In this document: positions 1 through 9,236 of the stretch, in pieces | How positions within the stretch are numbered: the first letter of the stretch is position 1 | Layout of the letters: the number at the start of each line of letters is the position of its first letter | Origin: JAKOQB01 sp036824465 | GTDB lineage: Bacteria; Pseudomonadota; Gammaproteobacteria; Burkholderiales; Burkholderiaceae_F | Assembly: GCA_036824465.1 (NCBI GenBank) | Contig: DAITAC010000006.1 | Location: forward strand, 19,004-83,003 | DNA length: 64,000 bases | Reading direction: 5' to 3' | Program-made: the position numbers and the translations under genes | Notes under the pieces: generated by a model | Database searches by the model: none | Seen by the model: only the letters and a program-made list of their open reading frames with translations | Told to the model about the DNA's origin: nothing

Positions 1-39
1 GGCGGCGCCAGCCGTGACGGGCGATCGGTGCGGCTCATG

Positions 40-534
40 TCAGGCTTCATTCAGCGCAGCGCGCCAAAGGGCCAGCTTCTGCTCGAAGCTGCGCGCCGCA
101 TGCGCGGGGCTCGTGGACGGCGCGATTCGCGTCTCGAAACCCGCCGCAGCGAACTCGCGCACGAATCTTCCCGCCGTGGCGCCATTGAAAATCACGCGCC
201 TGAGCTTCGGTGCCAGCGTTCTGAGTCGGCGGAAGTCATTTGGGCGATGACGTCGAATGTCACTGTCCAGACTGCCATTGCGCTCGCACGCGCCGAGCAC
301 GTCCCAGATGCCGATGCGGTTCGCCAACACACGCTCCAAACGCTGGTCGTATTCAAGGTCCGGCAGCGGTTCGTCGATCAGCCGGCCCAGCACGCGCCAG
401 AACTGGTTGCGCGGATGCGCGTAGTACTGGCCGGCCGCCAGCGACGCCTCGCTTGGAAAACTGCCGAGGATCAGCCGCTCGACACGGGCGTCCAGGACCG
501 GCGGGAAACCTTGCAGGCGCTTGCGCGATCCCAC
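40..534 (-). CDS. DNA-deoxyinosine (hypoxanthine) glycosylase
   Basis: Predicted base-excision repair enzyme of the uracil-DNA-glycosylase fold (hypoxanthine-DNA glycosylase family, about 160-170 aa), which removes deaminated adenine from DNA. The 164-aa product has the family's opening motif LILGSFPSEASL (residues 21-32), then GQYYAHPRNQFW (35-46), GIWDVL near 75 and a C-terminal PSTSPAHA. The start is a GTG whose G is the last base of the htpG TAG stop, so it is probably translated by coupling with htpG. Family call from motifs; substrate preference is inferred from the family. Confidence 0.85.
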   Translation of the reverse strand: MGSRKRLQGFPPVLDARVERLILGSFPSEASLAAGQYYAHPRNQFWRVLGRLIDEPLPDLEYDQRLERVLANRIGIWDVLGACERNGSLDSDIRRHRPNDFRRLRTLAPKLRRVIFNGATAGRFVREFAAAGFETRIAPSTSPAHAARSFEQKLALWRAALNEA

Positions 535-2435
535 TACTTCGCTGCCGCATCCAGCAACAGCTGGTTGACGCGCCGGACGAACGCGGCCGGATCACCAAGC
601 TGGCCGCCCTCCGCCAGCACCGCCTGATCCAGCAGCAGCGTGGCCCAGGTCGCGAGCTTGTCGTCAGCCTCATACTTCAGCCGCTGCACCAGCGGATGGG
701 TTGGATTCAGCTCGAGAATCGGCTTGCTATCGGGCGCCTTCTGCCCGGCCGACTTCAGCAGCCGCTGCAGGTGCTGGCTCATCGCGTCGCGATCGACGAC
801 GACGCAAGCCGGCGAATCGGTCAGCCGCAGCGTGACGCGAACATCCTGCACCTTGTCGCCGAGTGCAGTTCTGACCCGCCCAGTCAGTTCCTTGTACTCG
901 TCGGCAACCTTGGCCTGCTCTTCTTTCTCCTGCGCATCCGCAAGTTCTCCCAGATCGAGATCACCCTTGGCGACGGACACCAGTTCCTTGCCGTCGAACT
1001 CGCGCAGGAAGGACAGCGCCCATTCGTCCACGCGGTCGGTGAACAGCACGACCTCGACGTCCTTCTTGCGGAAGACTTCCAGATGCGGGCTGTTCCTGGC
1101 GGCCTCGAGCGTGTCGGCAGCCAGGTAATAGATCGCCTTCTGTTTGTCCATCATGCGACCGACATAGTCGGCAAAGGACGCCGACTGGCCGTCGCTCGCC
1201 GTGGTTGAAAACCGCAGCAGTTTCGCGATCCTTTCCTGGTTCGCGTGGTCCTCGCCCAGCCCCTCCTTGAGGCATTGGCCAAACTCGCCCCAGAACTTCG
1301 CGTAATCCTCCTTGCGGTTCTGCGCCAGGTCTTCGAGCAGACCGAGCACGCGCCTGGTCGAGCCCTCGCGGATCGCGCGCACGTCGCGCGATTCCTGCAG
1401 GATCTCGCGCGAAACGTTCAACGGCAGGTCGCTTGAGTCGATCACGCCGCGCACGAAGCGCAGGTACGGCGGCATCAGCTGCTCGGCGTCGTCCATGATG
1501 AACACGCGCCGCACGTATAGCTTCACGCCATGCCGGCTTTGCCGGTCCCACAGGTCAAACGGCGCGCGCGACGGGATGTACAGGAGCTGGATGTATTCCT
1601 GCTTGCCTTCGACGCGGTTGTGCGTCCACGCCAGCGGTTCGCCAAAGTCATGACTGACGTGCTTGTAGAACGCCTTGTACTGATCGTCCGTCACGTCGTT
1701 CCTGCTGCGCGCCCACAGCGCATTGGCCTGGTTGACGGTTTCTTCCTCGTCCTTCGTCACGTGCTCGTTCTTGTCCTTGTCCCACTCCTCCTTCCTCATG
1801 CGGATCGGCGTGGCGATGTGGTCGGAGTACTTGGTCAGGATCGACTTGATCTTCCAGTTCGACAGCAGTTCATCTTCTCCCTGCTTCAGCTGCAGGATCA
1901 CATCGGTCCCGCGAGCGGCCCGTTCGGCCGGCTCGACCGTGAACTCGCCGGAGCCGTCACTTTCCCACTTGACCGCCTCGGTCGAACCGGCGCGGCGCGA
2001 GACCACTGTCACGCGGTCAGCGACGATGAAGCTCGAGTAGAAGCCAACCCCGAACTGGCCGATCAGTTGCGCATCCTTCTGCTGGTCGCCGGTCAGCTGC
2101 GCGAAGAACTCGCGCGTGCCGCTCTTCGCAATGGTTCCCAGGTGCTGGATCGCCTCGTCGCGCGACATGCCGACACCGTTGTCCGACACGGTGATCGTGC
2201 GCGCGGCCTTGTCGAATCCGACATGGATCGCAAAGTCCGTGCCCCCATCGAGCAGTTCCGGCCGGGCGATCGATTCGAAGCGCAGTTTGTCGCACGCATC
2301 CGATGCATTGCTGACCAGCTCGCGCAGGAAGATCTCCTTGTTCGAGTACAGCGAGTGGATCATCAGGTGAAGCAGCTGCGTCACCTCGGCCTGGAAGCCC
2401 AGGGTTTCCTTCATGTGGGAGTCGGTCGCGCCCAT
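534..2435 (-). CDS. htpG: Chaperone HtpG (bacterial Hsp90)
   Basis: Full-length ATP-dependent cytosolic chaperone, 633 aa. The N-terminal GHKL ATPase shows [16 protein letters not shown] (residues 36-51, with the catalytic Glu39 and the Asn43 that holds Mg-ATP), [11 protein letters not shown] and [15 protein letters not shown]; the middle domain contains [11 protein letters not shown] and [11 protein letters not shown]; the C-terminal dimerisation region is complete. ATG at 2435 is preceded by GCGGAG at a good distance, supporting this start over the ATG seven codons later. A sigma-32-like promoter lies 36-61 bases upstream, as expected for a heat-shock gene. Confidence 0.98.
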   Translation of the reverse strand: MGATDSHMKETLGFQAEVTQLLHLMIHSLYSNKEIFLRELVSNASDACDKLRFESIARPELLDGGTDFAIHVGFDKAARTITVSDNGVGMSRDEAIQHLGTIAKSGTREFFAQLTGDQQKDAQLIGQFGVGFYSSFIVADRVTVVSRRAGSTEAVKWESDGSGEFTVEPAERAARGTDVILQLKQGEDELLSNWKIKSILTKYSDHIATPIRMRKEEWDKDKNEHVTKDEEETVNQANALWARSRNDVTDDQYKAFYKHVSHDFGEPLAWTHNRVEGKQEYIQLLYIPSRAPFDLWDRQSRHGVKLYVRRVFIMDDAEQLMPPYLRFVRGVIDSSDLPLNVSREILQESRDVRAIREGSTRRVLGLLEDLAQNRKEDYAKFWGEFGQCLKEGLGEDHANQERIAKLLRFSTTASDGQSASFADYVGRMMDKQKAIYYLAADTLEAARNSPHLEVFRKKDVEVVLFTDRVDEWALSFLREFDGKELVSVAKGDLDLGELADAQEKEEQAKVADEYKELTGRVRTALGDKVQDVRVTLRLTDSPACVVVDRDAMSQHLQRLLKSAGQKAPDSKPILELNPTHPLVQRLKYEADDKLATWATLLLDQAVLAEGGQLGDPAAFVRRVNQLLLDAAAK

Positions 2436-2470
2436 GGTTTTCTCCGCAATTTTGATTGGCGGGGCGGATT

Positions 2471-2496
2471 ATGAGGGTGAACTTCTTGACTTCAAG
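2471..2496 (-). promoter_or_regulatory. Heat-shock (sigma-32-like) promoter of htpG
   Basis: On the minus strand the sequence reads CTTGAA, 14 bases, CCTCAT followed by AAT. This matches the RpoH consensus (CTTGAA, 13-15 bases, CCCCAT) at 11 of 12 core positions. It sits just before htpG, a classical RpoH target. Promoter activity is inferred. Confidence 0.7.
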
Positions 2497-2569
2497 CCGC
2501 GGCACCATCCCGCCTGCCCCGCGACTTCACACTTGCGGCGGCCAGTCGTCGATTCAGTTCGCCTGCAGC

Positions 2570-4045
2570 TCAGCGCGCGGCCGCGGCCTGCGCCAGGAAC
2601 TTCATTGCGACCGGGTTAAGGCTTGTCGCCGCCGACACCCGCATCCAGTTGCTCGGCAACTGCGTCGGCGAAAACAGGCTGCCCGGCGCGCACAGGATGT
2701 CCTGCTGCGCGCCTGCAGCCGCGATCGCGTTGGTGTTGCGACCAAAGTCGGCCCACAGGAAGATGCCGGCCGCAGGCGGCGAGAAAAGTTTCACGCCCAT
2801 GCGCTCCAGCGCGCGCGCAGTGCGGTCCCGGGCAGCGTCGAGCTTGCCGCGCAAGCGCTCCAGGTGGCGGCGATAGCCGCCTTCACCCAGCACGCGCGCC
2901 ACGACACGTTCGGTGACCTCGGGCGTGGTCAGACCGGTCAGCAGCTTGAGATTTGCCAGTTGCTCTGCCAGTTCGCGCGCGCAGGCGACGTAGCCCACGC
3001 GCAGATTGGCCGCCAGCGTCTTCGAGAAACCGCTGACGTAGATGACACGCTTGAGCTGATCCAGGCTCGCCAGTCGGACCGCCGTACCTGCGGTGCGTCC
3101 CGGATGCAGGTCGCCATAGATATCGTCCTCAACAATGGTGAAACCGTATTCATCAGCGAGTTTGAGCAACTGGTGCGCGTTCGCGCCCGATAGGGACGTG
3201 CTGGTCGGGTTGTGCAGCACCGAGCCAATCACAAAGAGCTTCGGCTGGTGCCGTGTCAGCAGGTTGCGCAAAACCTTGATGTCGGGCCCGTCGGCGCGGC
3301 GCGGCACGCCGATCACACGTGCGCCGAATGCGGCAAAGCGCGCGAACATCACGAACCACGCCGGATCCTCGACGAACACGGTGTCGCCGGCCGCAACGAA
3401 ATGGCGCGCGACCAGATCGATCCCCTGCGTCACCCCGCTGGTCGTGACGATCTGCGACGGCGTCGCGCCAATATCGGCGAGTGCCAGCCGATGAACAATC
3501 TGTTCACGCAGCGGCAGGCAGCCTTCGGGCAGCCCGTAGCCCAACTGCGAGTTCATCGTCCTGCCGACCGCACGCACCGCCGCGCCGACCAGGCCCGCGT
3601 CCAGCCATGGCGTGGGCAGCAGCCCAGCGCCGGGCTGCTGCGACGCCGGCGCTTGCCGCAGCATCGAACGCAGCAGCCACACGACATTCGGCGCCCCCGC
3701 GTCAACCGCTGGCGCCTGCTCCCCGGCTGACTGCCCACGGCGGGCGCCAGAGCGCGACCGCGCCGCGACGTAAAACCCCGACCCGCGACGCGACTCGATC
3801 AAACCCACCGCGATCAGTCGGTCGTATGCCTCGACCACGGTGGAGCGGCTGACCCGTTGCTGCGCGGCGTACGCGCGGATCGAAGGCAACCGTGTCCCGG
3901 GCTTCAACGCATGTTCGTCGATGCGCAGGGCCAGCCGCGCGGCCAGTTGCGCCGACAAGGTGTCGTTCCCGTCGCTGAGCAGCGAGATCGACGCGCCGCC
4001 CGCATTAGCGGTGTCGTACGACGAGGTGCGATCGTCAGCGGTCAT
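2570..4045 (-). CDS. MocR-type regulator (GntR HTH fused to aminotransferase-like domain)
   Basis: 491-aa PLP-binding transcription factor. An N-terminal winged helix (about residues 20-95, with GTRLPSIRAYAAQQRVSRSTVVEAYDRL) is followed by an Ala/Pro-rich linker and a class I/II aminotransferase fold with VSGFSKTLAANLRVGY, where Lys342 is the expected PLP lysine. Such proteins (GabR, PdxR, TauR) sense amines, amino acids or vitamin B6 and usually control a divergent operon. Here a dehydratase/exporter/aminotransferase operon starts 121 bases away on the other strand. I use the ATG at 4045; the preceding in-frame TTG is less likely. The ligand cannot be deduced. Confidence 0.9.
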   Translation of the reverse strand: MTADDRTSSYDTANAGGASISLLSDGNDTLSAQLAARLALRIDEHALKPGTRLPSIRAYAAQQRVSRSTVVEAYDRLIAVGLIESRRGSGFYVAARSRSGARRGQSAGEQAPAVDAGAPNVVWLLRSMLRQAPASQQPGAGLLPTPWLDAGLVGAAVRAVGRTMNSQLGYGLPEGCLPLREQIVHRLALADIGATPSQIVTTSGVTQGIDLVARHFVAAGDTVFVEDPAWFVMFARFAAFGARVIGVPRRADGPDIKVLRNLLTRHQPKLFVIGSVLHNPTSTSLSGANAHQLLKLADEYGFTIVEDDIYGDLHPGRTAGTAVRLASLDQLKRVIYVSGFSKTLAANLRVGYVACARELAEQLANLKLLTGLTTPEVTERVVARVLGEGGYRRHLERLRGKLDAARDRTARALERMGVKLFSPPAAGIFLWADFGRNTNAIAAAGAQQDILCAPGSLFSPTQLPSNWMRVSAATSLNPVAMKFLAQAAAAR

Positions 4046-4096
4046 CAAAACTGTGCTGGAAAAACAAGCAGGCCAGATGTTTGAATTGGACGCATA

Positions 4097-4114
4097 ACTG
4101 TACTGGCACTGTAC
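4097..4114. promoter_or_regulatory. Candidate MocR operator: direct repeat of ACTGTAC
   Basis: Two exact copies of ACTGTAC (4097-4103 and 4108-4114) are spaced 11 bases start to start, one helical turn, in the 121-bp divergent region between the MocR-type gene and the dehydratase operon. Direct repeats on one DNA face are typical operators for this regulator family. Binding is inferred. Confidence 0.45.
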
Positions 4115-4166
4115 CGGTCGTCGCTGCTAGATTGCAAGCCTTGCGCTCTGCTTTGCCCTGCCACTC

Positions 4167-5132
4167 ATGCTCCCTGACCGCACAGCGCTGCAACGCGCAG
4201 CCGACATCGTCTATCGGACGCTGAAGCCGACGCCGCAGTTCGCCTGGCCGCTGCTCGCGCAGGCGCTCGGTACCGAGGTCTGGGTCAAGCACGAGAACCA
4301 CACGCCCGTCGGCGCGTTCAAGCTGCGCGGCGGACTGGTCTATTTCGATGAACTGAAGCACCGCGAACCAGATTGCCCAGGCGTAATCAGCGCAACCAAG
4401 GGCAACCATGGCCAGTCGGTCGGCTTCGCGGCGCGCACCGCGAAATTACCGGCGACGATCTACGTGCCGCACGGCAATTCGCGCGAGAAGAACGCCGCCA
4501 TGCGCGCGCTTGGGGTCGAGTTGATCGAGCACGGCCATGACTTCCAGGCCGCGCGCGAGGAAGCCGCCCGAGCGGCGGCGGCGCGGAAGCTGCACTTCAT
4601 TCCGGCGTTCCACCGCGATCTGGTGCGGGGTGTGGCGACCTACTGGACGGAAATGTTCGAGGCGGTGCCGCGGCTCGACGTTGTGTTCGTGCCGATTGGC
4701 CAGGGCTCGGGCATCAACGCCAGCATCGCGGCGCGCGAGGCCCTTGGGCTTTCCACGCGCATCGTCGGCGTGGTGTCGGCTCAGGCGCCCTGCTATGCGC
4801 TGTCGTATCGCGCCGGTCGTGTGCTCGAGGCGCCGGTGACGACGCAATTGGCCGATGGACTCGCGTGTCGCATTCCCGACCCCGATTCGCTTGAAGTGAT
4901 TCGACGTTACGTTGACGACGTCATCGAAGTGAACGACGAGGAAATCGCTGCTGCGATGCGGCTGCTATTCGCGGCAACACATAACGTGGCCGAGGGCGCC
5001 GGCGCCGCATCGCTGGCCGGCGCAATCAAAGTGCGCGCCAGACTCGCGGGCCAGATCGTCGGGCTCACGATCAGCGGCGGCAACGTCGATTCCGATCAGT
5101 TCGCGCGCGTGCTGTCGGGCGCCAGCCATTGA
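4167..5132 (+). CDS. PLP-dependent threonine/serine dehydratase family protein
   Basis: 321-aa fold-type II PLP enzyme expected to deaminate threonine, serine or a related hydroxy-amino acid. The PLP lysine is Lys52 in PVGAFKLRGG, followed by the phosphate-contact segment ATKGNHGQSVGFAA and the C-terminal SGGNVD. There is no C-terminal ACT-like regulatory domain, so it is a short catabolic type rather than biosynthetic IlvA. The EutB-type dehydratase of ectoine degradation is a similar size, but no other ectoine gene is present. It heads the operon and overlaps the next gene by ATGA. Confidence 0.85.
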   Translation: MLPDRTALQRAADIVYRTLKPTPQFAWPLLAQALGTEVWVKHENHTPVGAFKLRGGLVYFDELKHREPDCPGVISATKGNHGQSVGFAARTAKLPATIYVPHGNSREKNAAMRALGVELIEHGHDFQAAREEAARAAAARKLHFIPAFHRDLVRGVATYWTEMFEAVPRLDVVFVPIGQGSGINASIAAREALGLSTRIVGVVSAQAPCYALSYRAGRVLEAPVTTQLADGLACRIPDPDSLEVIRRYVDDVIEVNDEEIAAAMRLLFAATHNVAEGAGAASLAGAIKVRARLAGQIVGLTISGGNVDSDQFARVLSGASH

Positions 5133-5725
5133 TGAACAGCGACCAGCTGGCTGCGCTGATCGTGTTTGCGGTCACCGGCTCATTTACACCTGGGCCAAAC
5201 AATACGATCGCCACCGTCACCGGCGCCAATCATGGCCTGCGCGCGACGGTGCCGCATATCTTCGGCGTCCCATTCGGTCTTTCGACCATGCTGGTCGCGG
5301 GCGGCCTTGGCGCGGCGGCGCTGATCCTGGCGCATCCCGTCCTGGCGACGGGCATCAGGTGGATCGGCATCGGCTACTTGCTCTACATCGCGTGGACAGT
5401 GTCCCGCGCCGTCACGATCGGCGAGCGCCCACTGGCACGCCCGTTGACATTCTGGCAATCGGCCGCGTTCCAGTACGCAAACCCCAAGGCATGGATGCTC
5501 GCCGCCGCAACCGCCGGCACCTACATGGCCGCGGATGGCGCGGCGATACGCATCAGCGTCATCTGCCTGGTGTTTTCGATCGCATGTGCAGCAAGCCTCG
5601 TCGTCTGGGCCTCCGCCGGCGCCGCATTGAAGGATTGGCTGCAACACGGCTCGCGTCTGCGCGTATTCAACCTGGCGATGGGTGCGCTGCTCGCAGCGAC
5701 CGCAGCCTGGATGGCCTTTGAGTGA
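5129..5725 (+). CDS. LysE-family amino-acid exporter
   Basis: 198-aa integral membrane protein with about six hydrophobic segments. The N-terminal FTPGPNN motif (residues 17-23) is the signature of LysE/RhtB exporters, which export amino acids by proton exchange. The start overlaps the dehydratase stop by four bases (ATGA), so the two are probably co-translated. Together they suggest handling of a surplus or toxic amino acid; the substrate is unknown. Confidence 0.9.
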   Translation: MMNSDQLAALIVFAVTGSFTPGPNNTIATVTGANHGLRATVPHIFGVPFGLSTMLVAGGLGAAALILAHPVLATGIRWIGIGYLLYIAWTVSRAVTIGERPLARPLTFWQSAAFQYANPKAWMLAAATAGTYMAADGAAIRISVICLVFSIACAASLVVWASAGAALKDWLQHGSRLRVFNLAMGALLAATAAWMAFE

Positions 5726-5731
5726 AGATCG

Positions 5732-6100
5732 ATGAAAGCCACCGTCGCTGAGTACCTGCCGAAGATTCCCGGCCCGCCAAACGAAACGTGGCCGCAAGGC
5801 GCGCGTTCGACTGTCGCGATGGAGCGAGGCTCGATGCAACTGCGGTTGTTCGCGCCCGGCGCATTTGATCGCCAGCAGCCGCACACGCGCGATGAACTCT
5901 ACGTTGTGATTGAAGGCAGCGGGACGTTTGTGGTCGATCATGCGGCCGGAACGGAGCACATCGCATTCGGCCCGCACGACGTGTTGTTCGTCGCCGCGCA
6001 TGTGCCGCATCGTTTCGTGGGAACCACGCCCGACTTCAAGACCTGGGTGGTGTTCTACGGACCCGACCGCAGTGAACCAGAGCCCGGAGGGAAGAAATGA
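5732..6100 (+). CDS. Small cupin-domain protein
   Basis: 122-aa single-domain cupin. Motif 1 is around QPHTRDELYVVIEGSGTFVV, with His and Glu in the usual metal-binding places. Motif 2 is GPHDVLFVAAHVPHRF, with the second His. Small cupins of this type can be enzymes or sensors, and no function can be assigned. The gene is 6 bases after the exporter, and its stop overlaps the aminotransferase start (ATGA), so it is part of the same operon. Confidence 0.85.
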   Translation: MKATVAEYLPKIPGPPNETWPQGARSTVAMERGSMQLRLFAPGAFDRQQPHTRDELYVVIEGSGTFVVDHAAGTEHIAFGPHDVLFVAAHVPHRFVGTTPDFKTWVVFYGPDRSEPEPGGKK

Positions 6101-7302
6101 ACGCCCCGAAAACCGAGATCACCGCCGAGCTTCGACCTGCACGCCGCACCGAACAGGTCAAGAGCTCGATGATCCGTGAGATCCTGAAGGTCACGCAGCG
6201 CCCCGACATGATCTCGCTCGCCGGCGGGCTGCCCGCGCCCGAGACTTTTCCGGTCGAGGCCATGCGCGCCGCCTTCGATGCCGTGCTGGCGCAAGATGGT
6301 CCGGGCGCACTTCAGTACAGCACAACCGAGGGTTATCAACCGCTGCGCGAGTGGATCGCCGCGCAGGAAGCCGCGCGCGGCGCACCAACGCACGCTGAAG
6401 AAGTGCTGATCGTCGCCGGCAGCCAGCAGGCACTCGATCTGGTCGGCAAGGCGTTCGCCGAGACCGGCGCGCCGCTGCTGGTCGAGGCACCGAGTTACCT
6501 CGGTGCACTGCAGGCATTCTCCGTATTCGAGCCGGTGTTTCGCACCATCCCGACCGACGCCGGCGGCCTGATGCCACAGGCGATCGACACACAGCTCGCG
6601 CACGGCGCACGCATCGCCTACGTGATGCCGAATTTCCAGAACCCGACCGGCCGCACACTGACCGTTGAACGCCGTGAGGCGCTGGCGCAGCGCGCGCGCG
6701 CGAACGATCTGTGGCTGGTCGAAGATGATCCGTACGGTGAACTCTGGTATCGCGCGGCGCCGCCGGCCGGTTTGCGCGCGTGGGCGCCGGAGCGAACGAT
6801 CCGCATCTGTTCGTTCTCAAAGGTGCTCGCACCGGGACTGCGGCTGGGCTATGTGGTCGCACCGAGCGCCTGCATCGATCTGCTGGTGCGGCTGAAGCAG
6901 GCAACGGACCTGCATACAGCCACCCTGTCGCAGCGCGCCGCACATCGAATCGTTTCCAGTGCCGACTTCCCGGCGCATCTGGACCGTGTACGCACGCGCT
7001 ACGCCGATCAGTGCCGGGCGATGCTGGCGGCCCTTGAACAGTCGATGCCGTCGGGCGTCGAATGGACGCGACCCGACGGCGGCATGTTCGTGTGGCTCAC
7101 GCTGCCTGCGCACGTCGATACCACCGCGATGCTGGCGCGCGCCATTGAGCGCAACGTGGTCTACGTTCCCGGCGAGCCATTTTATGCCGGCGCGCCGGCG
7201 CGCAATACGTTGCGGCTGTCGTTTGTCACTGTACCGCCGCCCGCGATCGAGCGCGGCGTGCGCACGCTGGCCGAGTTGATCCGCGCGGAGATCCGATGCT
7301 GA
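6097..7302 (+). CDS. PLP-dependent aminotransferase (class I/II, 2-aminoadipate/aromatic type)
   Basis: 401-aa aminotransferase of the LysN/MocR-like subgroup without a DNA-binding domain. Recognisable segments are MISLAGGLPAPETFP near the N-terminus, YSTTEGYQPLREWIA, NFQNPTGRTL, and SFSKVLAPGLRLGYV with PLP Lys242. It presumably transaminates an amino acid handled by the operon. ATG overlaps the cupin stop. The 3' end overlaps the GST start by seven bases. Confidence 0.88.
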   Translation: MNAPKTEITAELRPARRTEQVKSSMIREILKVTQRPDMISLAGGLPAPETFPVEAMRAAFDAVLAQDGPGALQYSTTEGYQPLREWIAAQEAARGAPTHAEEVLIVAGSQQALDLVGKAFAETGAPLLVEAPSYLGALQAFSVFEPVFRTIPTDAGGLMPQAIDTQLAHGARIAYVMPNFQNPTGRTLTVERREALAQRARANDLWLVEDDPYGELWYRAAPPAGLRAWAPERTIRICSFSKVLAPGLRLGYVVAPSACIDLLVRLKQATDLHTATLSQRAAHRIVSSADFPAHLDRVRTRYADQCRAMLAALEQSMPSGVEWTRPDGGMFVWLTLPAHVDTTAMLARAIERNVVYVPGEPFYAGAPARNTLRLSFVTVPPPAIERGVRTLAELIRAEIRC

Positions 7303-7771
7303 AGATCTGGGGTCGGCTGTCCTCGATCAATGTCCGCAAGGTCGTCTGGGCGGCGGGCGAAGCTGGCATCGCTTTCGAGCGCACCGATGCGGGCGCCGCG
7401 TTCGGCCTCGTCGATCAAGCGTGGTACGCCGCGATGAATCCGAATCGCCTCGTGCCGGTGATTGACGACGACGGCTTTGTGCTGTGGGAGTCCAACGTCA
7501 TCGTGCGCTACCTCAGCGCGAAATACGCGCCGGGCCGCCTTTATCCGCTTGATCTCGCCGCACGCTTCGATGCCGAACGCTGGATGGACTGGCAGCAGAC
7601 CACGCTGAATCCCGCCGGCCGCAATGCGTTCATGCAGCTGATTCGCACACCGATGATGCAGCGCGACTCGGCGCTGATCGAGCGCTCGCGCACTCAGACC
7701 GAGCCGCTGCTGGCATTGCTTGATGCGCATCTGGCCAGGCACCGATTCATGGCCGGCAAGGGTTTCACGAT
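7296..7771 (+). CDS. Glutathione S-transferase family protein, 3' end lost in a gap
   Basis: The first 158 residues of a GST: a thioredoxin-like N-terminal domain with LSSINVRKVVWAA (likely active-site Ser region) and WESNVIVRYLSAKY (glutathione-contacting region), then the start of the helical C-terminal domain. The reading frame runs into a 100-N gap, so the remaining ~50 residues and the stop are missing. The gene starts inside the aminotransferase stop and belongs to the same operon. The open frame that continues across the Ns is not a real protein. Confidence 0.85.
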
Positions 7772-7871
7772 NNNNNNNNNNNNNNNNNNNNNNNNNNNNN
7801 NNNNNNNNNNNNNNNNNNNNNNNNNNNNNNNNNNNNNNNNNNNNNNNNNNNNNNNNNNNNNNNNNNNNNNN
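7772..7871. other. Assembly gap (100 N), true gap of unknown size
   Basis: Exactly 100 N. The flanks share no sequence: the left side is inside a GST gene and the right side is inside a DMT transporter gene. At least the GST C-terminus and the N-terminal half of the transporter must lie in the missing DNA, so the real gap is probably 0.5 kb or more. Confidence 0.97.
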
Positions 7872-8345
7872 GCGGTCGTCATTGCCTTTGCGCTGCGCGA
7901 AGGAAATGCCACGCTGACCGCCGGCGACCTTTGGATGCTGGGCGCCGTGGTGCTCGCCGCCCTCGGCTATGTCATCGGCGGCCGTCTGGCCGGTGTGATG
8001 GGCGGAGTCGAAGTGATTCTATGGGCACTCGTGATCGCGCTGCCAGTTTCAGCTCCGGTCGCCGCATGGCTCGCGTACACCACACCGCTCGGCGCGAGCG
8101 CGCTGGCGTGGGGCGGGGTCGCCTACGTGACGCTGGTATCGCAACTGATCGGCTTCTTCGCCTGGTACAACGGACTCGCGCTTGGCGGCATCGCGCGCGT
8201 CGGGCAGGTGCAACTGTTGCAGGTCTTCTTCACGATCGTCTTCGCCGCCGCATTCTTTGGAGAAACCGTCGACGCTATCACCTGGCTTGCCGCCGCGGCA
8301 GTCGTCATCAGCATTGCGATCGGCCGCTCTGGAGGAAGAACATGA
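7872..8345 (+). CDS. EamA/DMT-family transporter, 5' end lost in a gap
   Basis: The C-terminal 157 residues of a drug/metabolite transporter: about five hydrophobic helices, with SQLIGFFAWYNGLALGGIARVGQVQLLQ and the terminal FFGETVDAITWLAAAAVVISIA typical of the second EamA repeat. Members export amino acids or metabolites. The start and first EamA repeat are missing in the gap. Its TGA overlaps the ATG of the phzF-like gene. Confidence 0.85.
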   Translation, partial: AVVIAFALREGNATLTAGDLWMLGAVVLAALGYVIGGRLAGVMGGVEVILWALVIALPVSAPVAAWLAYTTPLGASALAWGGVAYVTLVSQLIGFFAWYNGLALGGIARVGQVQLLQVFFTIVFAAAFFGETVDAITWLAAAAVVISIAIGRSGGRT

Positions 8346-9232
8346 CAGAACGGAAATACCGCTACTTCACGTGCGACGTGTTCACGCAGGAGATGTTCGG
8401 GGGCAACCAGCTCGCGGTTGTAATGGACGCAGTCGGTATCCGGCCCGAAGAGATGCTTGCACTTGCGCGTGAGTTCAGGTTCTCCGAGACGACTTTCGTG
8501 CTGCCGCCACGCGATCCGCGCAACGCGGCGCAGGTGCGTATCTTCACGCCCGGCGGCGAACTGCCGTTCGCAGGCCATCCGACGGTCGGCACCGCGTTCG
8601 TGCTGGCGACGATGGGCCGCGTGCCGATGACGCAGAGCGATATCGTGCTGGAGGAAGGCGTGGGGCCGGTCGTAGTGCGCATCGACCGGCTCGGTGCCCG
8701 CATCAATCGCTGCACACTGACGGCAGCGCAACTGCCTGCGCAGGCAGCCACGGCACCGGAGCGCGATGCGCTCGCACGACTGCTTTCGCTGCCAACGGTT
8801 GGCGTCATCGATGGCGCGGAAATCTGGTCGTGCGGCGTGCCGTTCCTGACCGTGCCGCTGCTATCGGTCGACGCGCTCGCGCGCTGCAAACCGAACCTCG
8901 ACGAGTGGAAGACCCTCGCCAGTTTTGAGAGCAGCAAGGTCTATGCGGTTGCGCCTGTGGACGAGTCCACCTGGCGCGTACGGATGTTCGCGCCCGACCT
9001 TGGAGTTCCCGAAGATGCGGCGACCGGATCGGCCGCCGCGGCCTTTGCAGGCTGGCTCGCGAAGAGAAGCCCCGGTGGTGACGGCACGACGCGCGTCACG
9101 TTGCATCAGGGGCAGGAAATGGGGCGACCGAGCCAACTGGCGCTGTCGTTCGATCAGCGCGGCGGGCATGTGACTGCGGTCCGTGTCGGCGGCTTCTCGG
9201 TGATGGTGACCGACGGCACGCTGTACCTGTAA
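8342..9232 (+). CDS. PhzF-family isomerase/epimerase-like protein
   Basis: 296-aa member of the PhzF (diaminopimelate-epimerase fold) family. Present are RYFTCDVFTQEMFGGNQLAVV at the start, the catalytic Glu49 in FSETTFV, GHPTVGTAFVL and the C-terminal GVPEDAATGSAAAAFAGWL. Characterised members isomerise dihydro-aromatic acids or act on amino-acid-derived substrates; there are no phenazine genes nearby, so this is not evidence for phenazine synthesis. ATGA overlap with the upstream exporter; last gene of the operon. Confidence 0.9.
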   Translation: MTERKYRYFTCDVFTQEMFGGNQLAVVMDAVGIRPEEMLALAREFRFSETTFVLPPRDPRNAAQVRIFTPGGELPFAGHPTVGTAFVLATMGRVPMTQSDIVLEEGVGPVVVRIDRLGARINRCTLTAAQLPAQAATAPERDALARLLSLPTVGVIDGAEIWSCGVPFLTVPLLSVDALARCKPNLDEWKTLASFESSKVYAVAPVDESTWRVRMFAPDLGVPEDAATGSAAAAFAGWLAKRSPGGDGTTRVTLHQGQEMGRPSQLALSFDQRGGHVTAVRVGGFSVMVTDGTLYL

Positions 9233-9236
9233 CCCC

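Noticed and set aside
240..1208. Long plus-strand open frame opposite htpG
   Set aside because: Antisense shadow of a certain gene; arginine-rich product with no family resemblance.
7296..8345. Single 349-codon GST-transporter fusion
   Set aside because: The two halves join only through 100 Ns; each is a truncated member of a different family.
8342..9232. Phenazine biosynthesis cluster
   Set aside because: Only the PhzF-family gene is present; the family has many other roles.
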